Source of the DNA: Pyronema omphalodes
Taxonomy: Eukaryota > Ascomycota > Pezizomycetes > Pezizales > Pyronemataceae
Length of the DNA: 64,000 nt
Direction: 5' to 3'
NCBI GenBank assembly: GCA_024516155.1
Contig: JAJJXM010000026.1
Location: 682,001 to 746,000, forward strand
In this document: positions 24,582 through 36,922 of the stretch, piece after piece
How positions within the stretch are numbered: position 1 is the first letter of the stretch
How the letters are laid out: the number at the start of each line of letters is the position of its first letter
Translations under genes and position numbers: made by a program
Notes under the pieces: generated by a model
The model's database searches: none
Seen by the model: the letters and a program-made list of their open reading frames with translations, nothing else
Told to the model about the DNA's origin: nothing

Positions 24582-27500
24582 TGGAAACGGTTTCTTTTTT
24601 TCTTTCATTTTTCTCCCGTCTTTTCTTGTGTATATGGGATTTTGGCGTTTTTGTATATGTGGAGTTTTTCTTTTCTGGGATATGGATATATGAGCTAGGA
24701 AGAGATTTTTCCTTTCTAACGGCGTTGGTGGCGTGCGGATTACGCTTTAACAACTATTTTATGCTAAAAAGAAGTATTATCTTTTATATTCTTTCTTCCA
24801 CAGCGCGGCGCGGTATTAGGCGTTCACAGGAGTGTTTTCACTAAGTTTTCATAAATACCCGGCCGGGAGCCACAATGATTGTACTGTAATTTTCTCCAAC
24901 ATCTATACATGACGTATATTAGATAATTGAGGATGAGAGATGAAAATGAAATGTGTTCAATATCATAGTTAATGCAAATTATGAGCAAACTAACCGTCCT
25001 TTTAAGTGTTTGGTCTCATGCGTAGCTGTTGTAACAAAAGGGTCCGAGCTTAATCCCTTGTGCAGTAATGCACCCGAGGAGACTCAACATCCCATCGGCC
25101 ATAAGCCCGAGGCTACCGCAGCCTACATTCAGCCTATCAATTTTAATGATAGTACGGCCTTCGCTCATGTGTTGTGGTTACACTGGACCCACATTTAATT
25201 CAGATATCTGAAGTGGTTTGTTTAGAGATTTGATAGCTGGGAGACATCAGCAGTTTGCACTAAGAAACTCTCATGCGACCAATGAGCGGGTTTTTTGGCA
25301 ATTTGAAAAGCCTATTGGAGTATGGCTCAGTCCTCCAATCCCGACTGGGATGTTCCTGCAGCTTCCTGTTCTACTTAGGCGTGCTCCCACAGTAATGCCC
25401 CAACCACAAGTTAACTCGAGGCAAAATCTTTCCAGCTTGCCACTCCAAATTCTCGACGGACTTGTTTCTAGAAGCTGGAATCCAAATCATTTCATTAGCT
25501 GGGTGGTTGGTCGTTACCGTAACCAGTTGATTGAAGTTAGAGTGATAATGGGTGGCTGGGTAGTTGTTGGTTTGAGAACAGATTTTGAACACGGTAAAGA
25601 GTATGCCGTTACACATATTTTGCGGTTTTCTTCGGGATAATCGACAGTGCACATTCTTGCCACTGATACAGTATTGCTGGCCGGGGCTGTGCTTGTAAAG
25701 GGCTCGGGAAGGCTTAATTATGGGATTGGTCAAGGATGTAATTGAGCAGCATACAAGGGCTTTGGGATGGGTTTATGATAGGATTCGCCAAGGGTATAGT
25801 TTGGATAGCCCGTGCGGCAAGGCTCAGGGTTCTTAACTTGATCACGCTCCCAAACGGATCACCAACTTCTCGCCTCAGTATAGACAGCGGCCTCAGGTAT
25901 TGGTTATTATCGATTAATTATCTCCACGCGTGGGGAAATGAAAATTGAGGCTCCTCGGAGATCGCTTTTAGTTTGATTCTCTGCTTCCGTTTTACCGTAG
26001 ATGTCGCGATCGCGGGGTGGACTGAACTCTCTAACCTCGAAAGTTCATACTAGATGGACCGTCTACGGATAATCTGTCTTTTATTCCATTCGTCTCGTCT
26101 GTCAATGTCTCACAGTGACTCTCAGTGGATCCTGATCAAATCAGTTTGTAACACGGCACATACAACCCGGATAGCCTTAGCATTGGATGTGTAATAGCGT
26201 TGACTTATAAACTTGTCTATCTCACGGCCTCCAAGTATAATATGCGGTGGGTACATACGTATGCTCTAACAGTAACCTTATAATGCAAGTAACGAGACCC
26301 ATGGCATTGATTGTTCAAATCATACGATGTTTGGGAGAAGGCGCGGGGGTTCAGTGCGGTGGTTTGCCCTAGCAATTTAGCAGCCGTTTTCCGGATCCCC
26401 ATGAACCAATGTCAAGAGAAGCAATCCTTTCAGCTGAGTTTTGAAGAGCGCAAGCAGCATCTCCGCCTAGGCACCATCTAAGTGTCGAAACTTGAAAGTG
26501 TTGAGGTTGAGTCTGGACCGAAGCCAGTTAAACTAACCCTAGCCCATAACTGCGGGAGTCGCTGCGGGACCGACATAAGTGTGCTTTGGACAGCCGGGTG
26601 GGGTCTATGTAGAAAGCCCGGTGAGGTTAGAGAATAATCACTTGGGCCGCTTAGAGAGTACCGATTTCTGTTTTTTCCTGTGTAGACCATTATGACTGTC
26701 GGATGGAAACTTGCATCGAGCGATGCACAACAACTGCCAGCGAACAGGTTCATAAGAAACATGAAATATGCGCAGAAATGGGTTGCATTTTGAGCAGCGA
26801 ATCAGTAAACCAAATCAGTACAAATATTACCAAAAAAGTCTGAGCCTGCACTAGCTAACGCAATTGATTTCATCGGCTATGTTTCCTTTCCTGGGACTGC
26901 AATGCAATAACAACCATGGAATGACCAGATAGAATGTTTTTGCGTGCGAAACAATAGAGCTTCATATATCTGCAGCCCGGGTCCCACAAGCCGTGCATGC
27001 TGACGTAGAATTTGTATGCTTATATCCGGACCATTTTCCTCACCGCCGCTTCACAACATTTATGACCGACTACAAGATGTATGTAAGTTCGAATTAAGCA
27101 ACGATAACTTCGACGGTGTCCAGTTGAGAGTGACAACAAAACCAAGACCTACACTGCGCATCGGCTGGCACGACATCAAATGGACGCTTATGTACGTATC
27201 CGCACGCGCATGTACAACCACATCGTTTATTACCATCGTGCTAGTGTGAGTTAACGGTATGGAGAGTACATACAGATGAGGAGGTTAAAATTTTGTGCAA
27301 TCGTCCTCGGTATCTGTTGATGCGGTGAAACCCAAAGGTCTTGGCCTTCATCCCGATTCCAACGAAGCATACATATATGCATTGCAGTGTACTTCCTAAG
27401 AGCATCAATGTTTCACCAATTTGCATCCATACTGATGCAAATATTTAATAGCATTATTTCCTCTCAATTATCAAAACTCACAGCCAAGCTGTGCCAACAT

Positions 27501-30500
27501 ACGATCAGGCAGTATCAAATTATCATTGGCATATTTTGGTGACGGTACTGTGGATTGTTCAATTTTCTTGGCCTGGATGCTGAAACGATTCCCAGTAGTC
27601 TGGGTTCTGGGAGTCTCGCTGAGCTTGTCCTCAGGCATGTGCCTGGCCCGCGATGTAGGCATCAGTAACAAGGTTATCTTCATGAGAGCGAGAGCAGGTA
27701 CTCGGCATACAATTCATTTGTCATTTCCACAAATACATGAAGTTTGACTTTGATATTCAAGTTCCCAAGTATACTCACAGCGATAAATAACCATAATATC
27801 ATTAGAAAATTTAACTGCTGCCTGACCAAGAATGCTCTAAGTGGCGGTATTTATTATGTGCGGGGAACCAACATTAATCCACAATTACGTCATGCCCAAG
27901 CTACAGAACATTAAAACCACGCTACGCTATGTGAGAACCCTGAACTCTGGTGCCAAATATTGAGGCCAGGTTGCGAAATGAGGAATTTAGATGTATGCAA
28001 TTCCGGAACCTTAGTAATATCTGGTCCAGATAATTATTTCGGTGCTCCAGGAAGAACCTTGCAGGCTAAGCGCTTGCTGTCATTCAATCATCGGCTATCA
28101 CTATACTACAGCTCTGACGGGTGATACATCAAATTTTTCATTTTTTAAAAAAGGGGTGAGTGTTGCATATTCAGAGGAATGGACGTTTGGAGAAATTTAG
28201 CATGGTTTCCGGATGAGGTTGGAATAGTCATTGATGCCGGGATGGAAGCGAGTAGCGGGCCGTCCCGGGCCGTCCCGTGCCGTCGACTTCGGCCCAGATC
28301 CGGCCCAAGCCATACGTAGTTTTAGATAGCCGAAGACCATCAAATACTCATAACGCTTCAATTAATACGCGAGCCCATCTGAAATTTAAATACCCCATCA
28401 GAAATCTACAATTCCCAAGAGTAAATTTAGGGTGGTTGTGGCATCCCAAGTTGTAGTTCATCCAATTATTGTGTCTAACCTTGAATAATTGACATACTTA
28501 TCTCCACACAAAAGGCCTGTCGGTAGAAATATTTGACTGGAACTCTTGAAAATACCGTGAAATAGTGGCGATTCTTTGGAAAACATGCGTTTTGTTTATG
28601 TTCACCATGTTGTGCCATAGATCCCCAATCATCATTTTTCATCTCAGCAACCATCTTTAACTAGTCATCGGTCGGGAGAAGGGGTTGGGTCTTTAAAATT
28701 TTAGAGGCTGCTGTTTAGTTTGAGTAGATGTGTATATGTAGACTTACGTAGTCTGGTACTCGTACATCACTCCACTAGGCTAGGGACACTGCCTCCGCTA
28801 TGGTACAAAGCTCGGAATCATATACCCCCTTATTCTTTCTCAGGTTATAACTTTTATTACGCCATTTTGTATTGGTTTTCATTCACACAAGAGAGCATGC
28901 TATGTATCCGGAATGCAGGATGGACCTAGCTGTAAAGATAGAACCGGCCTTAGGATCTGCTCATTCCTTGTCATTGGCTGCGGTTTCTTTGTCCTTTACG
29001 GTTGCTCATCCTTTTACTAAGATTGGGGTATCGGTCACTGTTTCTAACCTCATTTTCTGTCTCATATGACTGGCTGTATGCTCTGAGCTCATCTGATATT
29101 TGAGTTTGTTGTGTTTGTCCTTCTCTAACTCAGTGTAAACTCCATTCTTAAGCGTAGCCGAGAGGCTGTTTTGCGTGGTGCCTTTCTGGAGGGGCTAGTA
29201 CAGTAAAGCCTTTTCGCAAAGTTAACATTTGAAAGGATATCCTCTGTATAAGGTATGATAGCGGCCCGATGGTTTTGTTTCGGAAACAAAGTTTCTTTTT
29301 TTCAATTTCAGAATATTGTTAAGAAACTTTTGAAATTTTGTATAGTGGACCTATACAGAGATGTGGCCTGATATGCACTTTGGCGTTAGAAGGGTGCAGC
29401 GATTGAGGAGCATCCGCGGAGCATTCACTCCGTCCTTCAAGCGCTACGCATCCCAAAAAATCACTCGTTCCAAGCCTTCATATGATATTTTAAGATATCG
29501 TCTGTATGAGCGTACGTCGCTCTGGTAGTTGTATAGAGGTTTCGCTCGGCGGGTTGCACACCTGCCCTCATTATCAAGGCGACAATTCGCTCAGACTTCC
29601 TGCATCCGGTTCTGATCCAGGCTGTTATGTTCGGCATTTTCTAGATGTCTTCTTCAAGATACTTTTGCCTCTCCAAATATCTTAAATTTCGAACGGGTAG
29701 AGGCCTGAATTCTGGCGATCATCATTTTCGTCACGTTCTTTACGGTCATGCCAACTCTTTTCTCCTCTTATGTCTCCATTCTAGCTGTCCTAGATGGATG
29801 GAACATTGTACTCATTGAGCCGCGGAAGTATTCTCGGATTTCATCGTTAATAACATCGTCACTCTCAGAACACTTCCACTGAGACTTAAACGCCTCAACA
29901 TAGAGCCCAAAATTAACCGGATGTAGAATCTGTTACGAGATGGACTATCAACTGCTCAACGGGATCCACGGAGTCTATTAGTGTGTCCGCAAAGAAAATG
30001 GCTCCAAAATGCTATATAACATGCCGTCTGGCACCATAGGCTTGCACCCTATAACCACCAACCCTAACCACATGAACCCCCGACCAGCAATCGGGTTAGA
30101 GTTATAAAACATGGGCGATTCTCTGTGATGCTTACATAGCAGCCATCATAGTGGTAGAAAACTGGCAGAGCAAAAGCTCATGCTGCCTCTCGAAGCCGGG
30201 CACAACACTACTCCTAAATCTTGTACAGATATAACTGGTGGAATCTTGGGACAGACAGTATGAATGAACACCAGCCGTTATAAGTCTAATTTGAAAGTAG
30301 CAGGAACGCAACAGGTTCGGACCACCTGCCATTCAGACACCGGTCAAATACTGGTAGTAAAGAGACTTCTGTTTAGACTTACACGTAGCGATGATTTGTA
30401 TCTCATACGGTTTACGAAAGACGTTGGCAAGATTCAGGAGCAGGTGGCCCACAGGGTGATCCTGGAAGCCGTTTCCGGCACCCGGTACGCATAAAATCAC

Positions 30501-31199
30501 TCGAACTTGATACTTATCAAGAGTCTTTCTAGGCTCGATTCTCGGAAGGCATTATTGAGCAACATAGCCACTTTGACAGTCAGCAGGATGTTACCAGAAA
30601 GCAGAGAGTCCGAGGATCTGGCATAACTACCGTAGGAAGAATACATCACTCCATCATTTTGACGTCCTAATTCGCTTGGATTTTTCTGTCATCGGCACAC
30701 TTCACATTTCCTTCATCCCCGATTCTATCACACAGAAGCCCTGTGAAAAACTGTCTTGTAAGGGCGTAAATGTTGGGCAGCCTTGAGGAGTCGTTACAGA
30801 TATTTAGATCCTGCGAGAGAACATGGAAGTGTTTTCAAGAGGAAACCCACGAATGAAACTTTGACAAATTCACACACTAATTTTACTTTTAGAAAACAGA
30901 AGCCGACGTTTGTTGAAGGTGATCGTAAAACTAATAAATCGGACAATTGAGATTTTGATAGCGAGAGCGCCAGTGGAATAGGCGTGCTGGTTTCGAGGCT
31001 GGGAGGAATTACCTGAATATAAATACGAGCTCAAACTCCTTCATGTACAAGAGAATTAAAACATGGATCATTACTTGTGAGAATTGTCTTTATCTTTGAT
31101 GACGTAGTTATCCAATAAAGTGGCGCTGGAGGCTGAAAGATACCCGAAGCCAACTAAGGTCCCACTGAGTATCAATGGTCCATAATGCAAATACAACAC
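24582..31199. other. 6.6-kb gene-free region
   Basis: No gene, RNA gene or intact element is supported. The first 250 bp are probably the transcription factor's 3' UTR. ORFs are short (at most 140 codons) and lack domains. A GC-rich repeat, TAGCGGGCCGTCCCGGGCCG, at 28252 stands out from its AT-rich surroundings and resembles the G/C-repeat ends of some hAT elements, but no partner end was found. The region may be decayed transposon sequence. Confidence 0.4.
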
Positions 31200-31214
31200 A
31201 ACTACCGGCTCGAT
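31200..31214. repeat. LINE target-site duplication, left
   Basis: AACTACCGGCTCGAT here is repeated exactly at 37253-37267. It marks the 5' junction of the LINE. Confidence 0.9.
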
Positions 31215-31331
31215 AAAAACAAAAAAACGCCACTCCAACGCTAATAAAACAACACGTTTTTCGCTTAATTATCCTAATCGGGAAGTCGGAGAGAACTCTC
31301 ACGGCTTCACGAATTCCACCCTCCGAGGCCC

Positions 31332-33152
31332 ATGGCTCCCATGAAGCCTCCCCCCCCTCCGCGCTTCGGCCTCACCTCCGATATGCGCATGTTCGGTGGC
31401 AGCAACTCATCCCGAGTCTCCACGCCTGCCCCCGCCGCCGAAGACGACGTGTTTGGGTCCTCCGCACCCGGCACCCCAACGCGTCCCAGTAAAGACGCCC
31501 CCTCCGCAGCCCCAGGATCAGGTTGGTCCTCGGGGAGCTCCCTTTCTTCGTGCCCCAACACCGTGAAGAAACGCGCACACGTTGCGGCCTTCGGGTCGCT
31601 CGTGCAAAGCGAACTCCGTTCCGCCCCCGCGGTAGGTTCCCAGGCCTCCCCCCAAGTCAGCGTGTCCCTTATGGACAAGTTGTCGGAGCGCCTCGCCGCT
31701 GCGGAGGAACGCTTGAAGGCTCTGGAGGAGCAAATACGTCTCCAGGAAGCCCGCCCATGCTCGTGCCCGCAGGCAAACCTCGCGACGTCGACCCAGTCTA
31801 CCGCCCTTCGCCAGCCCCACCCTGTTGGCACCCAACAGTCTGCTCAGGCAGAGAAATCCAGAACTTCCTCCGTGGTCGTAGGCATGCCCAAGGCTGCCCC
31901 CATACCATCCCTCCCCGCCCTCCCGCGTGCGTCCAAACTCACCGCGGCCCAATCCTACGCCGCAAAGCTCCGCAGCAACCTCCCCGAGCTCCCCCCCCCG
32001 CCCCCCCCTCCGGCGTGGCAGCTTGTTCCCTCACGCAAACAGCTGAAGGCCCCCCAACGCCCTCCCAACTTTTCCGTCCCCGAAAAGAACCTCGCCGCTG
32101 AAGATCGCCGCATGATCTTCGTCCGTCAGGAAGGCGCCCGCCCCTCGTCGAAACCAGACCAGGATTTCACGGCCGCCATCAACGTCTGCTTGCACCTCCG
32201 CGGTGCACCCCATTTCCACCGTGTAGCCCGAGTCTCCAGAAACTCGAAGGGAACGATCACGGCTACCACCAACCCGGGAGTGAGAGCGGACTCCCTGATA
32301 TCGTGCTACCGCAACGAGATCCTCAATGCCATCCGCGAGGTTGACCGCTTTGTGGTGGATGTCAAACCCATGGACAAATGGGTCAAGTTGAAAGTCCACG
32401 CCATCCCCCTCAATCGTTTTCTGGGTAGAGGAAGGAATGGCCTGCAAAAGCTCGAGCTTGAGTTGCAAGCCAACCACGACCAGCTCGAGGTCATCCCAGG
32501 TGCTCGTTGGTTAGGCAGCAGACGACGCATTCGCGAGCGCTTTGAACAGGGCGAGATTCAGTCGTCTTCAGCTGTCTTTTCGGTGAAGGGAACCCCCGCT
32601 GCGCAAATGCTCATCGCTCGGGGCGCCCTCCTAGGTTCCTCTCGTTACCGCGTCGAGCTCTTCAACCACGACGGCCCTGACAGTCAGTGCTCGGGCTGTC
32701 TTAAGTGGGGACACATTCGGGAGAAATGTCAAACCCCCAAGCTCTTCCGATGCCGATTCTGTGGTCAGCACCACGCTTCGGAGGAACACAAGTGCAGCAT
32801 GATAGGATGCTCCACCTCCAAGGGACTCCCGTGCCAGCATTCGAAGGAGTCTGCTCGTTGCGTTAATTGCAAAGGCAATCACTACGCCAATGCTCGCAAC
32901 TGCCCATCCCGCCTTGAAGCCTTCGCCCTGGCCCGTCAGCGTCGCCAGATGTCTTCCTCCTCCGATCAAGCTTCCCCTGCAGCGGAAGCCTCGCAACCAG
33001 AAGCAGACCCCTCCTCTTCCGCCTCCAGCGATCCAAACGAATCCTCAACCACGGAGACCACATCAGCCCTCTCCACCCCCCGTCCTGCAGCCACGGCGTC
33101 TGACCCAGACGCTATGGTCGATGCCGAAGTGCCGGATAACACTCAATGCTGA
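31332..33152 (+). CDS. LINE ORF1, gag-like RNA-binding protein
   Basis: The nucleic-acid chaperone/coat protein of the LINE, which would form the ribonucleoprotein with the element RNA. It is 606 aa. The N-terminal 100 residues are Pro/Ser-rich. A short helical segment (about 115-137, ERLAAAEERLKALEEQIRLQ) is a likely coiled coil for multimerisation. A Pro-run (PELPPPPPPPAW) follows, then a middle domain. Three CCHC-type zinc knuckles lie at about 453-525 (CSGCLKWGHIREKC, CRFCGQHHASEEHKC, CVNCKGNHYANARNC). The tail is Ser/Glu/Ala-rich. The start is the first ATG after the 5' junction. The stop overlaps the ORF2 start in ATGCTGA, which suggests coupled termination-reinitiation of ORF2 translation. 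Confidence 0.9.
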   Translation: MAPMKPPPPPRFGLTSDMRMFGGSNSSRVSTPAPAAEDDVFGSSAPGTPTRPSKDAPSAAPGSGWSSGSSLSSCPNTVKKRAHVAAFGSLVQSELRSAPAVGSQASPQVSVSLMDKLSERLAAAEERLKALEEQIRLQEARPCSCPQANLATSTQSTALRQPHPVGTQQSAQAEKSRTSSVVVGMPKAAPIPSLPALPRASKLTAAQSYAAKLRSNLPELPPPPPPPAWQLVPSRKQLKAPQRPPNFSVPEKNLAAEDRRMIFVRQEGARPSSKPDQDFTAAINVCLHLRGAPHFHRVARVSRNSKGTITATTNPGVRADSLISCYRNEILNAIREVDRFVVDVKPMDKWVKLKVHAIPLNRFLGRGRNGLQKLELELQANHDQLEVIPGARWLGSRRRIRERFEQGEIQSSSAVFSVKGTPAAQMLIARGALLGSSRYRVELFNHDGPDSQCSGCLKWGHIREKCQTPKLFRCRFCGQHHASEEHKCSMIGCSTSKGLPCQHSKESARCVNCKGNHYANARNCPSRLEAFALARQRRQMSSSSDQASPAAEASQPEADPSSSASSDPNESSTTETTSALSTPRPAATASDPDAMVDAEVPDNTQC

Positions 33153-36100
33153 AGTGCCTCACGGTACTTCAACTAAATTGCCGAAAGAGCGGTGAGGCTC
33201 TGACGGCGGTGATGGAGAGCGGTCTCGCTCTGGGTGCGGATGTGGTGTTGGTTCAGGAGCCCCCGACCTTCCAAGGTTGGCGCCATCCAGCCTACGAGTT
33301 CCTCTGGGGAGGAAGGGTTCTGACGGGGAGACGACGGGATTCGGCGTGGCAGCTTCGTCCACGAGAGGACTTGGCTGCGCCCGGGGAAGGTGACCTCCAG
33401 GTGCTGGATGTCACATGCAGAGGTCATAAACAAGTACGTATTGTAAATGTTTATGACGCTCCGCGGACTGATGATGGAGTGCGCCCTGCACGCAATGCGG
33501 ACTGGCGCAGGATTATAGGACGGGACACTATTCTTGCTGGCGATTTCAACGCTCACAGCAGAAGGTGGAACCCCCTGTGCGAGAGGCCACTCCATCATCA
33601 GTTCTTGGAAGATCTGATGGACTCATTCGATCTCCGCTATGTCGGTGATGGTAAGGAAACCCACACCCAAACGGGCCAGATCCGACATAGCGTTATCGAC
33701 TTAGTCCTGACGACGATGGAACTTGAAGCCCACGTGGTTGCGAAGCTCCTCGATGACCCGAATCACTCCACAACGTCCGATCATGAGGCGCTGATCTGGA
33801 AAGTGGACTCTGTGACGGTCCCAGAGGACTTCGACGCCCCAACCAGAGGATGGGCGGTTGGAGAATGGCTGGAGAGTGACGAAGGAGCGCAGAAAGCGGC
33901 GTTAGATTATCGCCATCGAAGCGAACGCAGACCGCTCCTATCCAATCTCTGCTCCGAGAACGACGTTGAGGAAGAGGTGGTCTGGGTGCGTCAACAGCTG
34001 GTGGACATGCTGAACGCTCACGCTAGGAAGATCCGAATCACCGCTCGGTCTAAGAAGTGGTGGCACCCCGATGTTAAAGCGGTACGCAGCGAGTACGGCC
34101 GGAAACGGAGGGCAGCCAAGCGCGGTCAATGTTCGATAGAGGAAGAACATCGCCTCCGCAACGCCTACCTCAGCACCCAACGTCGCCACAAACGAGAGTG
34201 TTGGGTTTCTTTCTTGGAGGGAGCCAACGGGGAGGCGGTATGGAAAGTCCTTCGCGCAACCAAACCGCGAAATGCTGCGGTGGTTGGATCTCTTGAGGAT
34301 GAACACGGCAACCAGGCTGACGAGGAGGATGCCAAACGTCGTATGCTTGCAGACGTCTCTTTCCCTCCCCCGAACCCATACCCCGGTCACAGTGGCAACG
34401 CAGGCCCCCCAGGACGCGGATTCCTCCGAGTGACCCAAGAACTGGTCTCCGATTCGATCCACGGTCAGAGCAACTCCAAGGCTCCGGGTGGTGACGGGTT
34501 AGGAGTACCTATTATCAAGGCGCTTATGCGATGGGACCCTGAACGGGTGACTTCCATCGTCTATCACTGCGTGCGGCTAGGATTCCACCCAACCGACTGG
34601 AAAACTGCCAAAGGAGTCTGTATCCCCAAACCGGGGAAGACTTCCTACCGCAAAGCGAAGAGTTTCCGTATCATCTCTCTTTTAAGCTGTCTGGGAAAGT
34701 TAGTTGAAAAGGTAGTCGCCACCCTCATCGCGGAGGAGGCCGAGAGGCTACACGCTTTTCACGCTGGGCAATTTGGTGGGAGGAGAGGTCGCTCCGCCGT
34801 CGACGCCGCGGCAGTCTTGATTGAGGCGGTGGAATTCGCTTGGGAGAAGCAGAAACTTGCGGGAGCTCTAATGATGGACGTTAAAGGGGCCTTTCCCACT
34901 GTCAACCGAGACTGCCTTATGCGGAAAATGCGGCGAGCAGGCATGGATGAATGCTACGTGCGGTGGGTGTCTTCGTTTATGAGTGGTCGAAGAGTCGAGA
35001 TATCACTAGGCGGTGACTCAGGTACACCCATCGAGACGAACACCGGCCTCCCCCAAGGATCCCCCGTGTCCCCAGTCCTTTTCTTGATCTATATAGCCGA
35101 TCTCGCTGATTATGTTGAATCAAGAGTCCCCGACGTGACAGGCCTGTCGTTTGTTGATGACGTGACCTGGATCGTGACCGGTGATTCTGCTCGGGAGGTC
35201 TCCGATAAGCTTGAACGGTGTGCAAACGCTTGCTCGTGGTGGGCCTCCACCAACGCGGTGGTGTTTGAAACAGACAAGACGGAAGCCATGCTTTTTTCTC
35301 GACGGAGGGGAGAGGCTAACCCTGACGAGGTCACAGTCTCGGTAGGCCCTCACCAGATCCCGTTCGCCTCGTCAGCCATCCGTTGGCTCGGCTTTTGGCT
35401 CGATCCAAAGCTCACTCTTAACCACCATCACCAAAAGTGGTTGACCAAAGCCAGGCAACAGCATGCTCGTCTTGCGAGGCTTTGTCGTGCTCAGGGACTC
35501 CCTCCGGGGAGCACTGCTAACCTGCAAAAGGCGGTAGTCCAGTCAGTGGCTATGTATGGTGCGGAGATTAACGCAGTCCGGCGCCTAAAAGGCAAGAGCT
35601 CGGGACGCACTGCTCGGCTGCAACTGCTCCTCAATAAGCAAGCACGAGCGGTCACGGGGTGCTTCAAAACGACCCCACTCGGCTTCTTGATGGCTGAAAG
35701 TGCCGTACGCCCAGCGGAAGCGCTCATCAAAGGCCGAGAAGCAAAATTTCGGTCACGCCTTCTCACTCGCCCCCGCCCCGCCCCCCCCTCGACCGGCACT
35801 CAACCGTCCCCGACCGCTGCGGCTATCACTCGGCTGCTTAAACGCACGGAAAAAGCATGTGGATTCGAAGCAGTCGAAAATGTCACAGTCCCCGACCGCT
35901 TTCGTCGCTTCCCCGTGGTGATCGCACCCAGGGCTGAAGCTGAAACCTTCGCCCGGAACTGGAGGAACCTCACGTCCACGACATGCATCTGGACAGATGG
36001 CTCTCGAATGGAGGGACATACGGGAGCGGGAGTAGTCCGCTACATCAACGGAGCCTTTCGTTCTTCCCAGCACTACTTGGGTCGTCATACGGAGGTGTTT

Positions 36101-36922
36101 GACGCTGAGCTCTACGCCATCTGGCGAGGGCTCAAGGAGTTCCATTCCAATCACTTCTGGGACCCCAACTCGAATACCAAAGCGATCGTGTTTTCGGACG
36201 CCCAGGCTGCTCTCAAGCGTCTGGAGTCTGACACCCCCGGTCCCGGCCAAGAGCTCGCCAAACTTATCTCCCGCGAAGCCTACTACCTCCTCTTTGACTC
36301 CGGTATCGACGTGGAATTCCATTGGATCCCGGGCCACAGCGATATCCCCGAAAACAAGGAAGCGGATCGAGTAGCTAAAGAAGCGTCGAAGCATCGCTGC
36401 GACTCCCGTATGCTCAAACGGTGTGACGACCCAGTGTGTGCTGTTCCGGCGTGGGCTTCCCTGGCGCACCTCAACCGGATCGCAACAGAAACTACATCGA
36501 CTATCACTTGTCGCTGGATTAAGCAACAAACAGCGACCAGCCGTTCCTTCCGCCCCCGCCAGAAATGGGGCATCCGCCCTGAATTGGTCTCCCTACCCAA
36601 ACGCCGAGCAGCTGTGTTCCTCCAGCTTGCTTCAGGCCACGCCCTCATCGGCACCCATCTGGTGCGCGTTAAGAAAAAAGAGTCGGACCGGTGCTGGTGG
36701 TGCCAGTCGGAAAAAAGACAAACCAGAGGCCATTTGTTTGGAGAATGCCCCCGCTGGCGAAAGGAGTTCAAGACGTTGAAAGAGGAGGTTGAGAGAATAC
36801 GGGGACGGAGGGGAAGGCCGAGAGGAAGGCTTAAGGTGGTGGATTTATTTAGGGACGATCGACTCACGAAAGCGATCTTGGAATTTTTATCTGCGACGGA
36901 GATAGGCAGAAGATACGTATAG
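33146..36922 (+). CDS. LINE ORF2: endonuclease, RT, RNase H
   Basis: The polyprotein that nicks the target and reverse-transcribes the element RNA in place. It is 1258 aa. The APE-type endonuclease (about 1-215) has QLNCRK, VLVQEPP, ILAGDFNAHSRRWN and a TSDHEAL end. The reverse transcriptase (about 430-750) has RIISLLSCLGKLVEK, MDVKGAFPTVNRD, GLPQGSPVSPVLFLIYI and the catalytic FVDD near residue 669. RNase H (about 945-1080) keeps all acidic residues: TDGSR, DAELYAIW, FSDAQAALK and NKEADRVAKEAS. The C-terminus has a Cys/His motif (CWWCQSEKRQTRGHLFGECP). It uses the -1 frame relative to ORF1 and begins inside the ORF1 stop. No frameshift or stop was seen. Confidence 0.92.
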   Translation: MLKCLTVLQLNCRKSGEALTAVMESGLALGADVVLVQEPPTFQGWRHPAYEFLWGGRVLTGRRRDSAWQLRPREDLAAPGEGDLQVLDVTCRGHKQVRIVNVYDAPRTDDGVRPARNADWRRIIGRDTILAGDFNAHSRRWNPLCERPLHHQFLEDLMDSFDLRYVGDGKETHTQTGQIRHSVIDLVLTTMELEAHVVAKLLDDPNHSTTSDHEALIWKVDSVTVPEDFDAPTRGWAVGEWLESDEGAQKAALDYRHRSERRPLLSNLCSENDVEEEVVWVRQQLVDMLNAHARKIRITARSKKWWHPDVKAVRSEYGRKRRAAKRGQCSIEEEHRLRNAYLSTQRRHKRECWVSFLEGANGEAVWKVLRATKPRNAAVVGSLEDEHGNQADEEDAKRRMLADVSFPPPNPYPGHSGNAGPPGRGFLRVTQELVSDSIHGQSNSKAPGGDGLGVPIIKALMRWDPERVTSIVYHCVRLGFHPTDWKTAKGVCIPKPGKTSYRKAKSFRIISLLSCLGKLVEKVVATLIAEEAERLHAFHAGQFGGRRGRSAVDAAAVLIEAVEFAWEKQKLAGALMMDVKGAFPTVNRDCLMRKMRRAGMDECYVRWVSSFMSGRRVEISLGGDSGTPIETNTGLPQGSPVSPVLFLIYIADLADYVESRVPDVTGLSFVDDVTWIVTGDSAREVSDKLERCANACSWWASTNAVVFETDKTEAMLFSRRRGEANPDEVTVSVGPHQIPFASSAIRWLGFWLDPKLTLNHHHQKWLTKARQQHARLARLCRAQGLPPGSTANLQKAVVQSVAMYGAEINAVRRLKGKSSGRTARLQLLLNKQARAVTGCFKTTPLGFLMAESAVRPAEALIKGREAKFRSRLLTRPRPAPPSTGTQPSPTAAAITRLLKRTEKACGFEAVENVTVPDRFRRFPVVIAPRAEAETFARNWRNLTSTTCIWTDGSRMEGHTGAGVVRYINGAFRSSQHYLGRHTEVFDAELYAIWRGLKEFHSNHFWDPNSNTKAIVFSDAQAALKRLESDTPGPGQELAKLISREAYYLLFDSGIDVEFHWIPGHSDIPENKEADRVAKEASKHRCDSRMLKRCDDPVCAVPAWASLAHLNRIATETTSTITCRWIKQQTATSRSFRPRQKWGIRPELVSLPKRRAAVFLQLASGHALIGTHLVRVKKKESDRCWWCQSEKRQTRGHLFGECPRWRKEFKTLKEEVERIRGRRGRPRGRLKVVDLFRDDRLTKAILEFLSATEIGRRYV

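Noticed and set aside
35753..36529. 258-codon minus-strand ORF
   Set aside because: Antisense shadow of the LINE RNase H region.
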